This document shows, one piece after another, positions 5,558 to 5,644 of a stretch of DNA of 5,644 bases. The stretch covers positions 1 through 5,644 of the forward strand of contig CAMPIY010000119.1 of the NCBI GenBank assembly GCA_946886645.1. Direction: 5' to 3'. The notes beneath the pieces were generated by a model that was given only the letters and a program-made list of their open reading frames with translations, had not been told where the DNA came from and searched no databases. The position numbers were made by a program, and so were the translations under genes. Source of the stretch: an uncultured Sphingomonas sp. (GTDB lineage Bacteria; Pseudomonadota; Alphaproteobacteria; Sphingomonadales; Sphingomonadaceae). The stretch's first letter is position 1. Each line of letters starts with the position of its first letter.

Positions 5558-5644
5558 CTAAAGCGCGGTGCCGGTGCTGTTGTAGCTATGCCAGGCTAGG
5601 ACGGCAGCGGCGCCGCGGTGCGGCCGCCAGGCTTCGGCCAGTTC
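5558..5644 (-). CDS. DNA-3-methyladenine glycosylase-like protein, last 28 codons (cut by right edge)
   Basis: The minus-strand frame is open from the right edge to a TAG stop at 5558-5560. Its 28 residues begin ELAEAWRPHRGAAAVLAWHS. This matches the C-terminal helix of AlkA-type HhH-GPD glycosylases, where E. coli AlkA has AERWKPWRSYALLHIW: the A-E-x-W-x-P-x-R pattern, the following Ala and a late W line up. Such enzymes excise alkylated bases from DNA in base-excision repair. The catalytic Asp and helix-hairpin-helix lie outside the window, so the assignment rests on one short motif. The gene converges on the ester hydrolase with only two bases (5556-5557) between the two stop codons. Confidence 0.68.
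   Translation of the reverse strand, partial: ELAEAWRPHRGAAAVLAWHSYNSTGTAL

Noticed and set aside
1..5644. A dedicated novel system (defence island, biosynthetic cluster, mobile element, CRISPR)
   Set aside because: No transposase, integrase, nuclease, toxin-antitoxin pair, phage protein, tRNA or regularly spaced repeat is present. The genes are mostly recognisable housekeeping or metabolic families in an ordinary chromosomal layout.

Overview
This is a GC-rich, gene-dense bacterial chromosomal segment with seven protein-coding genes, two of them cut by the window edges. The G/C-rich third codon positions, the short intergenic gaps and the style of the PilZ, pirin and secreted ester-hydrolase proteins suggest an alphaproteobacterium, most likely a sphingomonad. 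That placement is inferred from memory of these families and was not checked by a search.

Left part (1-852, minus strand): a small single-domain PilZ protein, a probable cyclic-di-GMP receptor, is followed 25 nt downstream by the start of glycerol kinase (glpK), which runs off the left edge. The two may form an operon. About 100 bp (853-952) separates them from a rightward gene set and should hold divergent promoters.

Middle and right (953-5555, plus strand): a gamma-class carbonic anhydrase-like beta-helix protein, a pirin-family cupin that aligns without gaps to E. coli YhhW at all four metal ligands, an unrecognised single-span membrane protein (signal peptide, Pro/Ala-rich arm, one TM helix, C-terminal probable beta-sandwich), and an exported alpha-amino-acid ester hydrolase (S15/CocE family) with every catalytic residue in place. 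Gaps of 39, 108 and 67 bp separate them, so partial co-transcription is possible. Possible stem-loops at the ends of the pirin and membrane-protein genes suggest that at least some boundaries are regulated or terminated.

Right edge (5558-5644, minus strand): the last 28 codons of a gene whose C-terminus resembles AlkA-type DNA-3-methyladenine glycosylases. Its stop lies two bases from the stop of the ester hydrolase, so the two genes converge.

The genes do not form one recognisable pathway: carbon entry (glycerol kinase), c-di-GMP sensing, CO2/bicarbonate-type enzymology, a metal-cupin oxygenase, ester hydrolysis outside the cytoplasm and alkylation repair sit side by side. I see no mobile element, CRISPR array, RNA gene, toxin-antitoxin pair or defence system. 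The least explained item is the membrane protein at 2318-3586.
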